In this document: in pieces, positions 1 through 6,182 of the stretch
Layout of the letters: each line of letters begins with the position of its first letter
Numbering within the stretch: the first letter of the stretch is position 1
Origin: Syntrophobacterales bacterium
Lineage (GTDB): Bacteria > Desulfobacterota > Syntrophia > Syntrophales > JAAYKM01
Assembly: GCA_031285215.1 (NCBI GenBank)
Contig: JAITWQ010000240.1
Location: 1 to 6,926 of the forward strand
DNA: 6,926 nt
Reading direction: 5' to 3'
Position numbers and translations under genes: made by a program
Notes under the pieces: model-generated
What the model was told of the DNA's origin: nothing
The model's input: the letters and a program-made list of their open reading frames with translations, nothing else
The model's database searches: none

Positions 1-473
1 CCGACGCCGCCATAGATGAAGAGGGGATTGTAATTTTTCGCCGGATGTTCGGCGACGGCAGTGGAGGCGGCATGGGCAAACTGATTGGATGAGCCAATGA
101 CGAACCGGTCAAAACTGTAATGGGGATTTAACGTATGATGATATTCAATTTTATGTTTTGACAATGTTGACACAGGTATATGTTTTTCTTCAATGTGAAG
201 GATCTTGTCGGCAGGGGGTTGTTTTTCCTTATTTTCCTGAGCGATAGCAAACAGCACTTTTACATCATAGCCGATAACATTTGTAAGGCATTCATTTATG
301 GTGCGGTAATGGTTTTCCATAAGCCAGTCTTTGAAAAACCGGTTAGGAACAGCCAAAGACACCTGATTCTCATCTATGGAAGCAATCTGAATGGGTTTGA
401 TCCACGTCTCAAAATTTTGTTTTGACATTTTTTCCTGGATCAAATTTTTTGTGTTTTCCCATAAAATATGCAC
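1..473 (-). CDS. dnaA: Chromosomal replication initiator protein DnaA, N-terminal part (runs off the window)
   Basis: DnaA binds DnaA boxes at oriC and opens the origin in its ATP form. Reading the minus strand from 473 gives 157 codons with no stop. Domain I has the conserved early Trp (residue 5) and the helix FETWIKP. A charged linker of about 40 residues (domain II) follows. Domain III starts with [20 protein letters not shown] and reaches [10 protein letters not shown], the first half of the Walker A motif, where the window ends. I chose the GTG at 473 because an in-frame TAA lies four codons upstream (at 487-485), the first ATG (428) would delete the Trp-containing first helix, and AAAGG sits about 9 nt ahead of the GTG. 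The gene lies 50 nt downstream of parB on the same strand, and DnaA-box-like 9-mers in that gap suggest autoregulation. The family call is certain; the exact start is likely but not proven. Confidence 0.95.
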   Translation of the reverse strand, partial: MHILWENTKNLIQEKMSKQNFETWIKPIQIASIDENQVSLAVPNRFFKDWLMENHYRTINECLTNVIGYDVKVLFAIAQENKEKQPPADKILHIEEKHIPVSTLSKHKIEYHHTLNPHYSFDRFVIGSSNQFAHAASTAVAEHPAKNYNPLFIYGGV

Positions 474-517
474 AGTTAACGGCCTTTATAAACAAAGATA
501 TTCACACATGTTGATAA
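466..517. promoter_or_regulatory. Cluster of three DnaA-box-like 9-mers at the parB-dnaA junction
   Basis: Against the DnaA-box consensus TTATNCACA I see three 9-mers with one mismatch each: ATATGCACA at 466-474 (+), ATATTCACA at 498-506 (+) and TTATCAACA at 517-509 (-). The first overlaps the GTG start of dnaA. An AT-rich stretch with a TATAAA hexamer (minus strand, 490-485) lies between the first two. Such clusters are usual in dnaA promoters and at origins. The gap is too short to be a complete origin by itself, so this is either an autoregulatory site or the edge of an origin lying elsewhere. Confidence 0.5.
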
Positions 518-523
518 CTATTA

Positions 524-1381
524 TTACGACGATGTTGTCTCCAGCAAAAGCTCTATAAGACGTCCAAGTTCTTCGGAAGAGGAAAAGTGGATTTCAATAA
601 CGCCTTTTTTCCCTCTTTTTTTGATTTGGGCCTTGGTCATCAATGTCTGGGATAACTTTTTTTCCAGATCGTCCAAATGAACGTCTTTTTTAATGGTTTT
701 TCGGGTCTTTTCCTGACCTTTCAGTGACTGGACTAATTGTTCCGCTTTTCTGACACTGAGATCGTGCTTGCTGATCGTATTAAAAGCGGACATTTGTTCC
801 TGATCTGACTCCAGGGCGAGGATAGAGCGGGCGTGCCCTGCGGTGATCTTTTTTTCTGCCAGTGCTTGCTGGATCTTGGTTGGTAATTTTAACAGCCGTA
901 TGGTGTTGGTAACGGTGGAGCGGTCCTTGCCGATTTTGGCCGCGATGGTGTCGTGATTCTGTCCAAATATTTCGATTAATGTGCGGTATGCGTTTGCCTC
1001 TTCCAGGGGATTTAAACCTTCCCGCTGTAAATTCTCAATGAGGGATAGTTCCGCCGCTTCCATGTCGCTTGCTTTCCTGATAACGATGGGAATATTTTTT
1101 AACCCTGCTTCTTGGGCGGCGCGCCAACGCCTTTCACCGGCGATGATTTCATAGCCCGTATCGCTTTGCCTGACCACAATTGGCTGAATGATTCCGCTTT
1201 TGCGGATGGAGGCCACTAAATCTTTTTGTTCCTGATCATGGAAATTTTTCCGCGGCTGAAAACGATTGGGGGAAATTTCCTCAATACCGCATGAGGTCAA
1301 CAGAGGTTTATCCTCCATATTGGCCACAAGATCAGGAAACATGGCGCCCAGGCCGCGACCGAGGGATGGTTTGGATGGCAT
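524..1381 (-). CDS. parB: Chromosome partitioning protein ParB (Spo0J family)
   Basis: ParB binds centromere-like parS sites, loads and slides as a CTP-dependent clamp, and stimulates ParA ATPase to segregate the origin region. The 285 residues show the family order. The N-terminal LGRGLGAMF (residues 7-15) resembles the short ParA-contacting tail. The N-terminal nuclease-like domain carries the CTP-binding motif GERRWRA (82-88) and the ENLQRE motif (116-121). A helix-turn-helix spans about 143-166 (TIAAKIGKDRSTVTNTIRLL), and AGHARSILAL follows at 181-190. A basic linker (about 223-260) leads to a C-terminal dimerisation domain rich in Leu/Glu. The ATG abuts the parA stop (TAAATG) and its ribosome site GGGAG lies inside the last codons of parA, so translation is probably coupled. 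The length is normal. I found no CACGTG-cored parS palindrome in the window. Confidence 0.97.
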   Translation of the reverse strand: MPSKPSLGRGLGAMFPDLVANMEDKPLLTSCGIEEISPNRFQPRKNFHDQEQKDLVASIRKSGIIQPIVVRQSDTGYEIIAGERRWRAAQEAGLKNIPIVIRKASDMEAAELSLIENLQREGLNPLEEANAYRTLIEIFGQNHDTIAAKIGKDRSTVTNTIRLLKLPTKIQQALAEKKITAGHARSILALESDQEQMSAFNTISKHDLSVRKAEQLVQSLKGQEKTRKTIKKDVHLDDLEKKLSQTLMTKAQIKKRGKKGVIEIHFSSSEELGRLIELLLETTSS

Positions 1382-2152
1382 TTAAATTCTCCCGCAGTCA
1401 ATAAGTTCTTTTGTCAGTTCCATATATGACATGGCTCCCCGCGAACGGACATCATAGAGAATAATTGGCAGTCCGTGGCTTGGGCTTTCCGAGAGGCGGA
1501 CATTCCTGGGCACGACGGTTTTAAACACTTTTTCTCCGAAATGATGGCGAATATCCTCGCTGACTTTATACGATAAAAGATTTCTGGCGTCGAACATGGT
1601 TAAAATAATTCCTCCGAAACGTAACATGGGGTTCATGCGCGTTTGCACGAGTTTTAATGTGTTGAGCAGCTGTCCCAGGCCTTCCATGGCATAATACTCG
1701 CACTGCAGGGGTATGACGAGACTGTCTGATGCCACAAGGGCGTTAATGGTCATGAAGCCAAGCGATGGAGGACAGTCTAAAATAATATAATCATATGGCT
1801 TTTCCAGCTTCCTCAAAAAGTTTCTTAATCTTTTTTCCCGGTCTTCAAGGTGAATGAATTCCACTTCAATTCCCACCAGATCCTGGGTGGATGGGATAAG
1901 ATCAAGATGGTTAATCTGCGTTGATACAATAGAATCTTCCAGAGAAATCTGACCGATCAGGGCATGGTAAAGACTTTGGCCGGAAATTTGATTTTTGTCC
2001 ACCCCCATGCCGCTGGTTGCATTTCCCTGGGCATCGCAATCAATGAGGAGGGTTTTTTTTTCCGCCACGCCCAAACAAGCGGCAAGATTAACGGCCGTCG
2101 TTGTTTTGCCTACCCCTCCTTTTTGGTTTGCAATGCAGATGATTTTCTTCAT
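1382..2152 (-). CDS. parA: Chromosome partitioning ATPase ParA (Soj/MinD-type)
   Basis: This is a Walker-type ATPase that binds DNA nonspecifically as an ATP dimer and, with ParB, moves the origin region. The protein has 256 residues, normal for a chromosomal Soj. It opens with the deviant Walker A KGGVGKTT (residues 11-18, with signature Lys11 and Lys16). The A' motif LLIDCDAQGNAT follows (35-46), then Walker B YIILDCPPSLG (122-132). There is no N-terminal helix-turn-helix extension, which separates it from plasmid ParA proteins of the P1 type. The ATG at 2152 is the first possible start after an in-frame TGA six codons upstream. Its ribosome site is poor (only GAG nearby). It is followed without a gap by parB. 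A promoter candidate lies in the 156-nt gap upstream (2210-2239). Confidence 0.97.
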   Translation of the reverse strand: MKKIICIANQKGGVGKTTTAVNLAACLGVAEKKTLLIDCDAQGNATSGMGVDKNQISGQSLYHALIGQISLEDSIVSTQINHLDLIPSTQDLVGIEVEFIHLEDREKRLRNFLRKLEKPYDYIILDCPPSLGFMTINALVASDSLVIPLQCEYYAMEGLGQLLNTLKLVQTRMNPMLRFGGIILTMFDARNLLSYKVSEDIRHHFGEKVFKTVVPRNVRLSESPSHGLPIILYDVRSRGAMSYMELTKELIDCGRI

Positions 2153-2209
2153 GATAAACTCGGTTTTTCATATTCCCGTTACGAGATAAAAAGTTTGGAC
2201 GACACCCAT

Positions 2210-2239
2210 ATCATAAAACCCCGGTGTTTTTAAAGGCAA
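2210..2239 (-). promoter_or_regulatory. Candidate sigma70 promoter for parAB
   Basis: On the minus strand TTGCCT (2239-2234) is followed after 18 nt by TATGAT (2215-2210), giving 4/6 and 5/6 matches to the -35 and -10 consensus. The expected transcript start near 2203 leaves a leader of about 50 nt before parA. It lies downstream of the hairpin at the hisC stop, which fits parAB having its own transcription start. This is a consensus match by eye only. Confidence 0.4.
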
Positions 2240-2298
2240 AAAAGAAATAAATTAAAGTGCTTGAAAACATTGAACAATATTGTAAGCAACGCGGGAAA

Positions 2299-2324
2299 GC
2301 CATCCTTCTCAAGAGAGGGATGGC
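2299..2324 (-). terminator. Hairpin at the hisC stop codon, possible weak terminator
   Basis: On the minus strand GCCATCC and GGATGGC form a 7-bp stem extended by a C-A mismatch and TCTC/GAGA, with the hisC TGA near the apex. The downstream tract is only TTTCCC, so intrinsic termination would be weak. As + strand RNA the mismatch becomes a T-G wobble. It marks the end of hisC, ahead of the parA leader. Confidence 0.45.
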
Positions 2325-3382
2325 GGGGCAAGAATTTCTGTCAATGCGGACAGTAAAGCCGCGCATTGTCTGTCCGTTCCTACGGTAATGCGGAGATATT
2401 GTTCGATTTTTGGCAGAGAAAAATGGCGCACAATGACAGACCGCTTTCTCAGCCGCTCTGCCAGATCGCGGGCATTATGATAGGGATGGCGGGCGAAAAT
2501 AAAATTGGCCTTTGAAGGGAGAACCGAAAAGCCCATTTCCGCCAGACGCAGCCCAAGGGTATCTCGTGTCCGGATGACTTGCTGCCGTGTTTTTTCAAAA
2601 TAGTCCCGATCCTCCAAAGCCGCCGTTGCTCCGGTGATGGCGAAGCGGCTCAGGGGATAGGAATTGAAGCTGTTTTTCACCCTCTCCAGGGCCTCCATTA
2701 ATTCGGGATGACCGATGGCAAACCCCACCCTTAATCCCGCCAGGGAATAGGCTTTGGAAAGGGTTTGGACGACCACCAGATTAGGGTATTTTTGCACCAG
2801 AGGCACAGAAGATTCCGCGCCAAAATCCACGTAGGCTTCATCGAGGACAACAACCGATTCCGTATTGCGAGCCAAAAGCCTTTCAATGTCCGCCCGTGAA
2901 ACAGGCAAACCCGTGGGGGCATTGGGATTGGGGAAAATAATTCCGCCGTTTTGACACTGGTAGCCGTCAATATTGATATCCAGACCGGCGGTTACAGGAA
3001 CGGCCTGATATTTTATTTCATAGAGCCGGCAATAGACGGGGTAGAAGCTGTAAGTCACGTCGGGAAATAATACGGGGCGGTCATGTTTCAATAAGGCCTG
3101 AAAAATAAAGGCTAACACTTCATCCGATCCGTTGCCGGCAAAAATATGCTGCGGCGTTAAGGCGTGCATGGCGGCGAGAACCGCCTTGACCCTGTCCGCA
3201 TTCGGGTCGGGATACAAACGCAGAGAATCGGCAATTTCTCCTCTGAGCGCCTCAAGAACTTTAGGCGAAGGGGGATAGGGATTTTCGTTTGTATTGAGTT
3301 TGATCAGATTATCAAGTTTGGGTTGTTCCCCCGGAGTATAGGGCGTAATGTTATGGACAAGGGGGCTCCAATATTGATTCAT
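2309..3382 (-). CDS. hisC: Histidinol-phosphate aminotransferase
   Basis: HisC is a cytoplasmic PLP enzyme that converts imidazole-acetol phosphate plus glutamate to L-histidinol phosphate in histidine synthesis. Its 357 residues fit the class II aminotransferase family. [12 protein letters not shown] (29-40) is the substrate-end motif. NGSDE (84-88) is the usual phosphate-side loop. PNPNAPTG (151-158) and the PLP-pyridine Asp in VLDEAYVDF (179-187) follow. The Schiff-base lysine is in [15 protein letters not shown] (Lys210), and LRITVGT near the C terminus carries the carboxylate-binding Arg. No other his gene is nearby; it sits between an HDOD gene and parA. A perfect TTGACA (minus strand, 3465-3460) lies 78 nt upstream, but I see no good -10 at normal spacing. 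The ribosome site is weak (AGAGA). Paralogous aromatic or cobalamin-pathway aminotransferases are possible, but HisC fits best. Confidence 0.9.
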   Translation of the reverse strand: MNQYWSPLVHNITPYTPGEQPKLDNLIKLNTNENPYPPSPKVLEALRGEIADSLRLYPDPNADRVKAVLAAMHALTPQHIFAGNGSDEVLAFIFQALLKHDRPVLFPDVTYSFYPVYCRLYEIKYQAVPVTAGLDINIDGYQCQNGGIIFPNPNAPTGLPVSRADIERLLARNTESVVVLDEAYVDFGAESSVPLVQKYPNLVVVQTLSKAYSLAGLRVGFAIGHPELMEALERVKNSFNSYPLSRFAITGATAALEDRDYFEKTRQQVIRTRDTLGLRLAEMGFSVLPSKANFIFARHPYHNARDLAERLRKRSVIVRHFSLPKIEQYLRITVGTDRQCAALLSALTEILAPPSLS

Positions 3383-3516
3383 GATGGTAGTCTCTGATTT
3401 TTCCGTTTATTGCGGACGTTGTTTTTCGCAGGTCAGACGATTCAATAATAAAAACCTTTTGTCAAGAAAGAAAAGTTTTCCATAAACCTTCCGGCGCTTT
3501 TGCCCGGCGAGATCAA

Positions 3517-4377
3517 TTAAGAGTCTAATTCGCCGCGTGCCGCAAACGAAGGAGAAACGCGCAGAATAACCAGATATTTTTCCAATCCCGCCGCCCGGAA
3601 TTTGTCCCGGACGATGGCTTCGATGGTACGGCTCACATCCGTTGCCGGTCTGGGAATATTGCAGCGGATAACAAGGCGGTTGCCGTATTTTTGAAAAGAG
3701 GAACGAACCATATCGCGGGCCAAATATACCACGCCGGGAAGAGAAATAGTGTTTTCCTCAAAAAGAACGCTTTGGGCCGTGATAATCGTGGTGAGAAAGT
3801 CAGGAAGGGCAAAGCGTTTGATAATTTTTGCCGCCAGAAAACGATGATAGGCGTCAATGAACCCGTCATCTATTTCCAGCGCTTCATGGGCCATGGCTTT
3901 TCTGTACAGGACCATCACCAGGCGGCCAATGCCCAGAAAAAGACCGCCCAATTCCGCACGCTGCGCCGATTCTTCCCGAAAGCCAAACTGTTGGGCAAGA
4001 ACGTTTGCCATAACCGACGTGGAAAAATTTCTGGCAAAAATACTTTCTACTTCGCGGTCTGCCAGAGCGGATTGCTGCGCCCCCATCATCATGATCAGGA
4101 TTTTTGTCTTTTGCGTTCCCAGGCGTGAAACGACTTCATAGAAACTTGATACCTCGCCTCGCCGGATATTACCCGAATATACCGATCCGGCAATGCTTTG
4201 CAGACGCAGCCAGACGGATTCGCTTATTTTCCTCTGCACCAGATCCAATTCCCGCCGCCCGATGTTCACGTCATCCAGGATGGAGAAAATGCCGGGATCA
4301 AAAAAAGTCTTATTGAAAAGGGCTGCCATGTGCCCGTCAATCGCCTCAATTAACCGAAACGCCCTTGTCTCTTCCAT
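3517..4377 (-). CDS. HDOD-domain-like protein lacking HD metal-site residues
   Basis: This 286-residue soluble protein has no signal peptide or membrane segment. It shows the helical spacing of HDOD proteins: SRLGTQKTKILIMMMGAQ (84-101) matches the 'LG' helix. ELGGLFLGIGRLVMVLYRK (142-160) aligns with the GLLHDIGKL segment of HD-type folds, with His-Asp replaced by Leu-Gly. HRFLAAKIIKRFALPDFLTTI (178-198) matches the 'ga.L...W.lP..i' helix that normally precedes a His pair; here AQ follows. HDOD proteins are usually noncatalytic signalling or regulatory scaffolds, often in sensory networks. The substrate or partner cannot be read from the sequence. The ATG abuts the thioesterase stop (TAGATG) and AGGG in the end of that gene is the ribosome site, so the two are probably translated together. 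The assignment rests on pattern similarity; the hisC gap downstream is 134 nt. Confidence 0.6.
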   Translation of the reverse strand: MEETRAFRLIEAIDGHMAALFNKTFFDPGIFSILDDVNIGRRELDLVQRKISESVWLRLQSIAGSVYSGNIRRGEVSSFYEVVSRLGTQKTKILIMMMGAQQSALADREVESIFARNFSTSVMANVLAQQFGFREESAQRAELGGLFLGIGRLVMVLYRKAMAHEALEIDDGFIDAYHRFLAAKIIKRFALPDFLTTIITAQSVLFEENTISLPGVVYLARDMVRSSFQKYGNRLVIRCNIPRPATDVSRTIEAIVRDKFRAAGLEKYLVILRVSPSFAARGELDS

Positions 4378-4824
4378 CTATTTCCCTTCTGTTGATTGTG
4401 TTCCCCCGCAAGCATCTTTAAACACCTGAGGAACAGAAGCAATCCTTTTTTTTCCGTAATCAAAACAGAACATGCCCGTTTTCCCGCGGGCGACCTCTTT
4501 GGCGGTGCGCGTATTGGCAAGGCGGTAGAGCAGATCAAAACCGTACTTGTGCAGCTCGGCTATGGTTACGTCAACGGCGAGAATATCACCGTAGAAAGCC
4601 TGGGATACATAAACGACGGCAGCGTCTGTCATGATTATTCCCGGGCCGCCAATATCGGCTTCGCTGAAACCGTATTGCGCGAGAAACCGCAAACGCGCCT
4701 CGTGCATCAGGGATAAGACCGCGTCATTTCCCAAATGATTTCCGTAATTAATATCGCTGATTCGCACAGGTATTTCTGTACGGAACAGAAATGTGTCCGG
4801 TAATTCAATTTCAATACGCGGCAT
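4378..4824 (-). CDS. 4HBT/hotdog-fold acyl-CoA thioesterase
   Basis: This is a predicted cytoplasmic thioester hydrolase acting on acyl-CoA; the actual acyl group is unknown. The 148 residues are the usual single-hotdog length. The motif RISDINYGNHLGND (21-34) is the family signature around the catalytic acid (Asp24) with His30 and Asn33, and is followed by the hotdog helix LSLMHEARLRFLAQYGF (37-53). The beta strands after it include GIIMTDAAVVYVSQAFYGD (62-80) and end with the GKTGMFCFDY strand (114-123). The spelling resembles FadM/YbgC-like enzymes. AAGGA lies about 7 nt ahead of the ATG. It sits 63 nt after the VOC gene and is directly joined to the HDOD gene. Its pairing with an epimerase-like VOC protein suggests acyl-CoA metabolism, which is an inference. 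Confidence 0.82.
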   Translation of the reverse strand: MPRIEIELPDTFLFRTEIPVRISDINYGNHLGNDAVLSLMHEARLRFLAQYGFSEADIGGPGIIMTDAAVVYVSQAFYGDILAVDVTIAELHKYGFDLLYRLANTRTAKEVARGKTGMFCFDYGKKRIASVPQVFKDACGGTQSTEGK

Positions 4825-4871
4825 ATGGTTTCCTTTTGTTTAAGAGAAGACAAAACGAATATTTAAAATCC

Positions 4872-4898
4872 TGGGGCGGTGATTCCATCATCGCCCCA
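4872..4898 (-). terminator. Hairpin overlapping the VOC gene stop codon
   Basis: On the minus strand TGGGGCG pairs with CGCCCCA (7 bp). After an A-C mismatch TGAT pairs with ATCA around a GGA loop. The sequence continues GGATTTTAAAT, a short T-run. The TGA stop of the VOC gene is inside the hairpin. It is likely a partial terminator or mRNA-end stabiliser that lowers, without abolishing, transcription into the thioesterase gene. Confidence 0.5.
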
Positions 4899-5466
4899 TA
4901 AGTTCCTGCGCCAGCCGGCGCGCTTCTTCCGGCGTTAAATTAAGCGTCATTTTCCCTCCGCCGGGGTGGGCCAGTTCAACTTGCACGCCCTCGTCCGTCT
5001 GTTTAACCTCCCAGGGGCGGCTTCCAGGAATTTTCGCCTGATCGCTCAGCCAGTCTGCCGGATGAAACTCGGCGATCTGTATCAGCACTCCAAAGGCATG
5101 GCGCGGATGAATAAAAATTTCTTTCCAGAGGACGTCGCCGTATTCGTTGTCGCCGAAATAGGGAATATTATGGTGCCGCAGGAGAGTTTTCGTTTCTTCA
5201 ATGTCGCTTGTTTGCAGTGTCATATGATGGACGCCCTCCCGCTTTTCCAGAAAGCCGTCCAAAAAACTTCCTTCAGACGTGGGACAGAGAATTTCCACCC
5301 GGCTCAAATCTCCCAAAGAAAGAATTTCCCAGGAATATTTCATGAAAGGATCAATTGACGCCGTTCCGGGAATAGCCCCCAAGATGGAACGGAAGAAATA
5401 TTCCGCCTTTTGCCGGTCGTGAACGGCAATAGATATGTGATCAATACGCAAAATCGGTGCTGCCAT
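4888..5466 (-). CDS. VOC-superfamily protein, methylmalonyl-CoA-epimerase-like
   Basis: The fold is the paired beta-alpha-beta-beta-beta VOC module. Methylmalonyl-CoA epimerase interconverts (R)- and (S)-methylmalonyl-CoA using a divalent metal. The first half starts with RIDHISIAVHD (7-17, metal His10) and has SRVEILCP (55-62, Glu58 at the position of the Gln/Glu ligand). The second half has REGVHHMTLQTSDIEE (76-91, metal His80/81), typical of the epimerase. The last ligand, a Glu in the family motif VLIEL, is Gln130 here (GVLIQIAEF), with Glu133 three residues on. After about residue 140 there is an unusual tail of about 50 residues ending LTPEEARRLAQEL, absent from ordinary epimerases. The substrate may therefore differ (another acyl-CoA, or a lyase/isomerase reaction). 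AAAGGGGA lies about 8 nt before the ATG. It is the first gene of the minus-strand run. Confidence 0.72.
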   Translation of the reverse strand: MAAPILRIDHISIAVHDRQKAEYFFRSILGAIPGTASIDPFMKYSWEILSLGDLSRVEILCPTSEGSFLDGFLEKREGVHHMTLQTSDIEETKTLLRHHNIPYFGDNEYGDVLWKEIFIHPRHAFGVLIQIAEFHPADWLSDQAKIPGSRPWEVKQTDEGVQVELAHPGGGKMTLNLTPEEARRLAQELMGR

Positions 5467-5532
5467 TTGATAATCCCCTTTCGGTGTCCTGCTTTATTTT
5501 TTCTCTTCTTAACGAATCATCTCTCTTTTTTC

Positions 5533-5573
5533 AATATAAGAACTTGTATCCGCCCCCAAGGGGGCAGTATAAT
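5533..5573. promoter_or_regulatory. Divergent promoter region with operator-like palindrome
   Basis: A perfect palindromic pair GCCCCC-AA-GGGGGC occupies 5552-5565. On the + strand it lies in the 18-nt spacer of TTGTAT (5544-5549) and a perfect TATAAT (5568-5573). On the minus strand TTGGGG (5559-5554) and TATATT (5538-5533) are 15 nt apart, a weaker promoter candidate for the VOC gene. A repressor or spacer-binding activator here could control both directions. Neither side has a T-run, so a terminator role is unlikely. The + strand promoter is the better of the two. Confidence 0.4.
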
Positions 5574-5659
5574 TCCATTTTAAGTCATTAAAAGCATGAT
5601 CATGAGAGAATTTTGCAGGTCGGGCAGAGGAGATTTTATCTGTGCGGAAAGAACAGATT

Positions 5660-5758
5660 ATGGAAATGACGGCTTACTGCGGTTTATTTTGCGGCCCGTG
5701 CTTGCGGTCTTTGTGGATTCGGGGCGATGCCCCCATTGCCCCGCCCAGCTGTAACTGA
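5660..5758 (+). pseudogene. Short ORF starting like a DUF3795 protein, probably a gene remnant
   Basis: This is a 32-codon ORF. GGAAAG lies 8 nt before its ATG, and the perfect TATAAT promoter candidate lies about 85 nt upstream. Its first residues, MEMTAYCGLFCGPC, match the characteristic Cys-rich start of DUF3795 proteins (AYCG..C..C), small putative zinc-binding domains. Similarity stops after Cys14, and the remaining residues look like translated GC-rich noncoding sequence ending at TGA. Frame +1 continues open for about 40 codons but does not look like DUF3795, so a simple frameshift does not restore it. It may be the 5' end of a gene cut by a rearrangement at about 5700. A genuine small Cys-rich peptide is the alternative. 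Confidence 0.35.
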
Positions 5759-5781
5759 AAAATATCTTGTTTTTTTCAAAA

Positions 5782-5809
5782 TTGTGAAGTATGTAACAAG
5801 ACTTATTAT
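5782..5809 (+). promoter_or_regulatory. Candidate sigma70 promoter upstream of the tetranucleotide tract
   Basis: TTGTGA (5782-5787, 4/6) and TATTAT (5804-5809, 5/6) are 16 nt apart in AT-rich sequence. The expected start is near 5816. The transcript would run through the CTTA tract and meet the intrinsic terminator at 5995-6028 before reaching the gene at 6183. It was identified by consensus only. Confidence 0.35.
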
Positions 5810-5897
5810 TTTGCAGATATGAGGGGTTTTTAAGTTGGCGGGTGAGATGATTTTTTTCCCGAAACAGGAAAAAGTAAGTGTTTTTGATGCGTTTGGC

Positions 5898-5957
<60 letters not shown>

Positions 5958-5994
5958 CAGCCAATCATTTAAGAAAAACTTTTATTATTTTTTG

Positions 5995-6028
5995 GCCGCG
6001 AACGCTTTTGGCGTATCGCGGCTTTTTT
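5995..6028 (+). terminator. Strong intrinsic terminator upstream of the autotransporter-like gene
   Basis: GCCGCGA-ACGC (5995-6005) pairs with GCGT-A-TCGCGGC (6011-6022), 11 bp with one bulged A and a TTTTG loop, followed at once by TTTTTT (6023-6028). On the opposite strand the flank is A-rich, so it works in the + direction only. It stands between the 5782-5809 promoter candidate and the gene at 6183. It therefore either ends a short leader transcript or acts as an attenuator. Confidence 0.85.
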
Positions 6029-6182
6029 GCGTTTTGGGGGCATCGCTCGCGCCGCTTTGCAATCGGTGTGGTGAACATGACGGTGCCGTCCCTGCGGAAC
6101 TTGGTGCGGAAGCCCTCGTTTTCTGGCGAGGGGCGGCAATATTAGGCGGCGCGCAGAAGTTTTTTAAGAAAGGAAGAAAATT

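Noticed and set aside
180..425. An 81-codon + strand ORF at the window start.
   Set aside because: It lies wholly antisense to the clearly conserved dnaA reading frame.
3491..3507. Hairpin CCGG-GC/GC-CCGG downstream of the HDOD gene.
   Set aside because: Short, bulged and with no T-run on either side, so I do not call it a terminator.
3691..4128. Several + strand ORFs of 70-145 codons opposite the HDOD gene.
   Set aside because: They lack start signals and domains; the minus-strand frame has coupled start/stop signals and HDOD helices.
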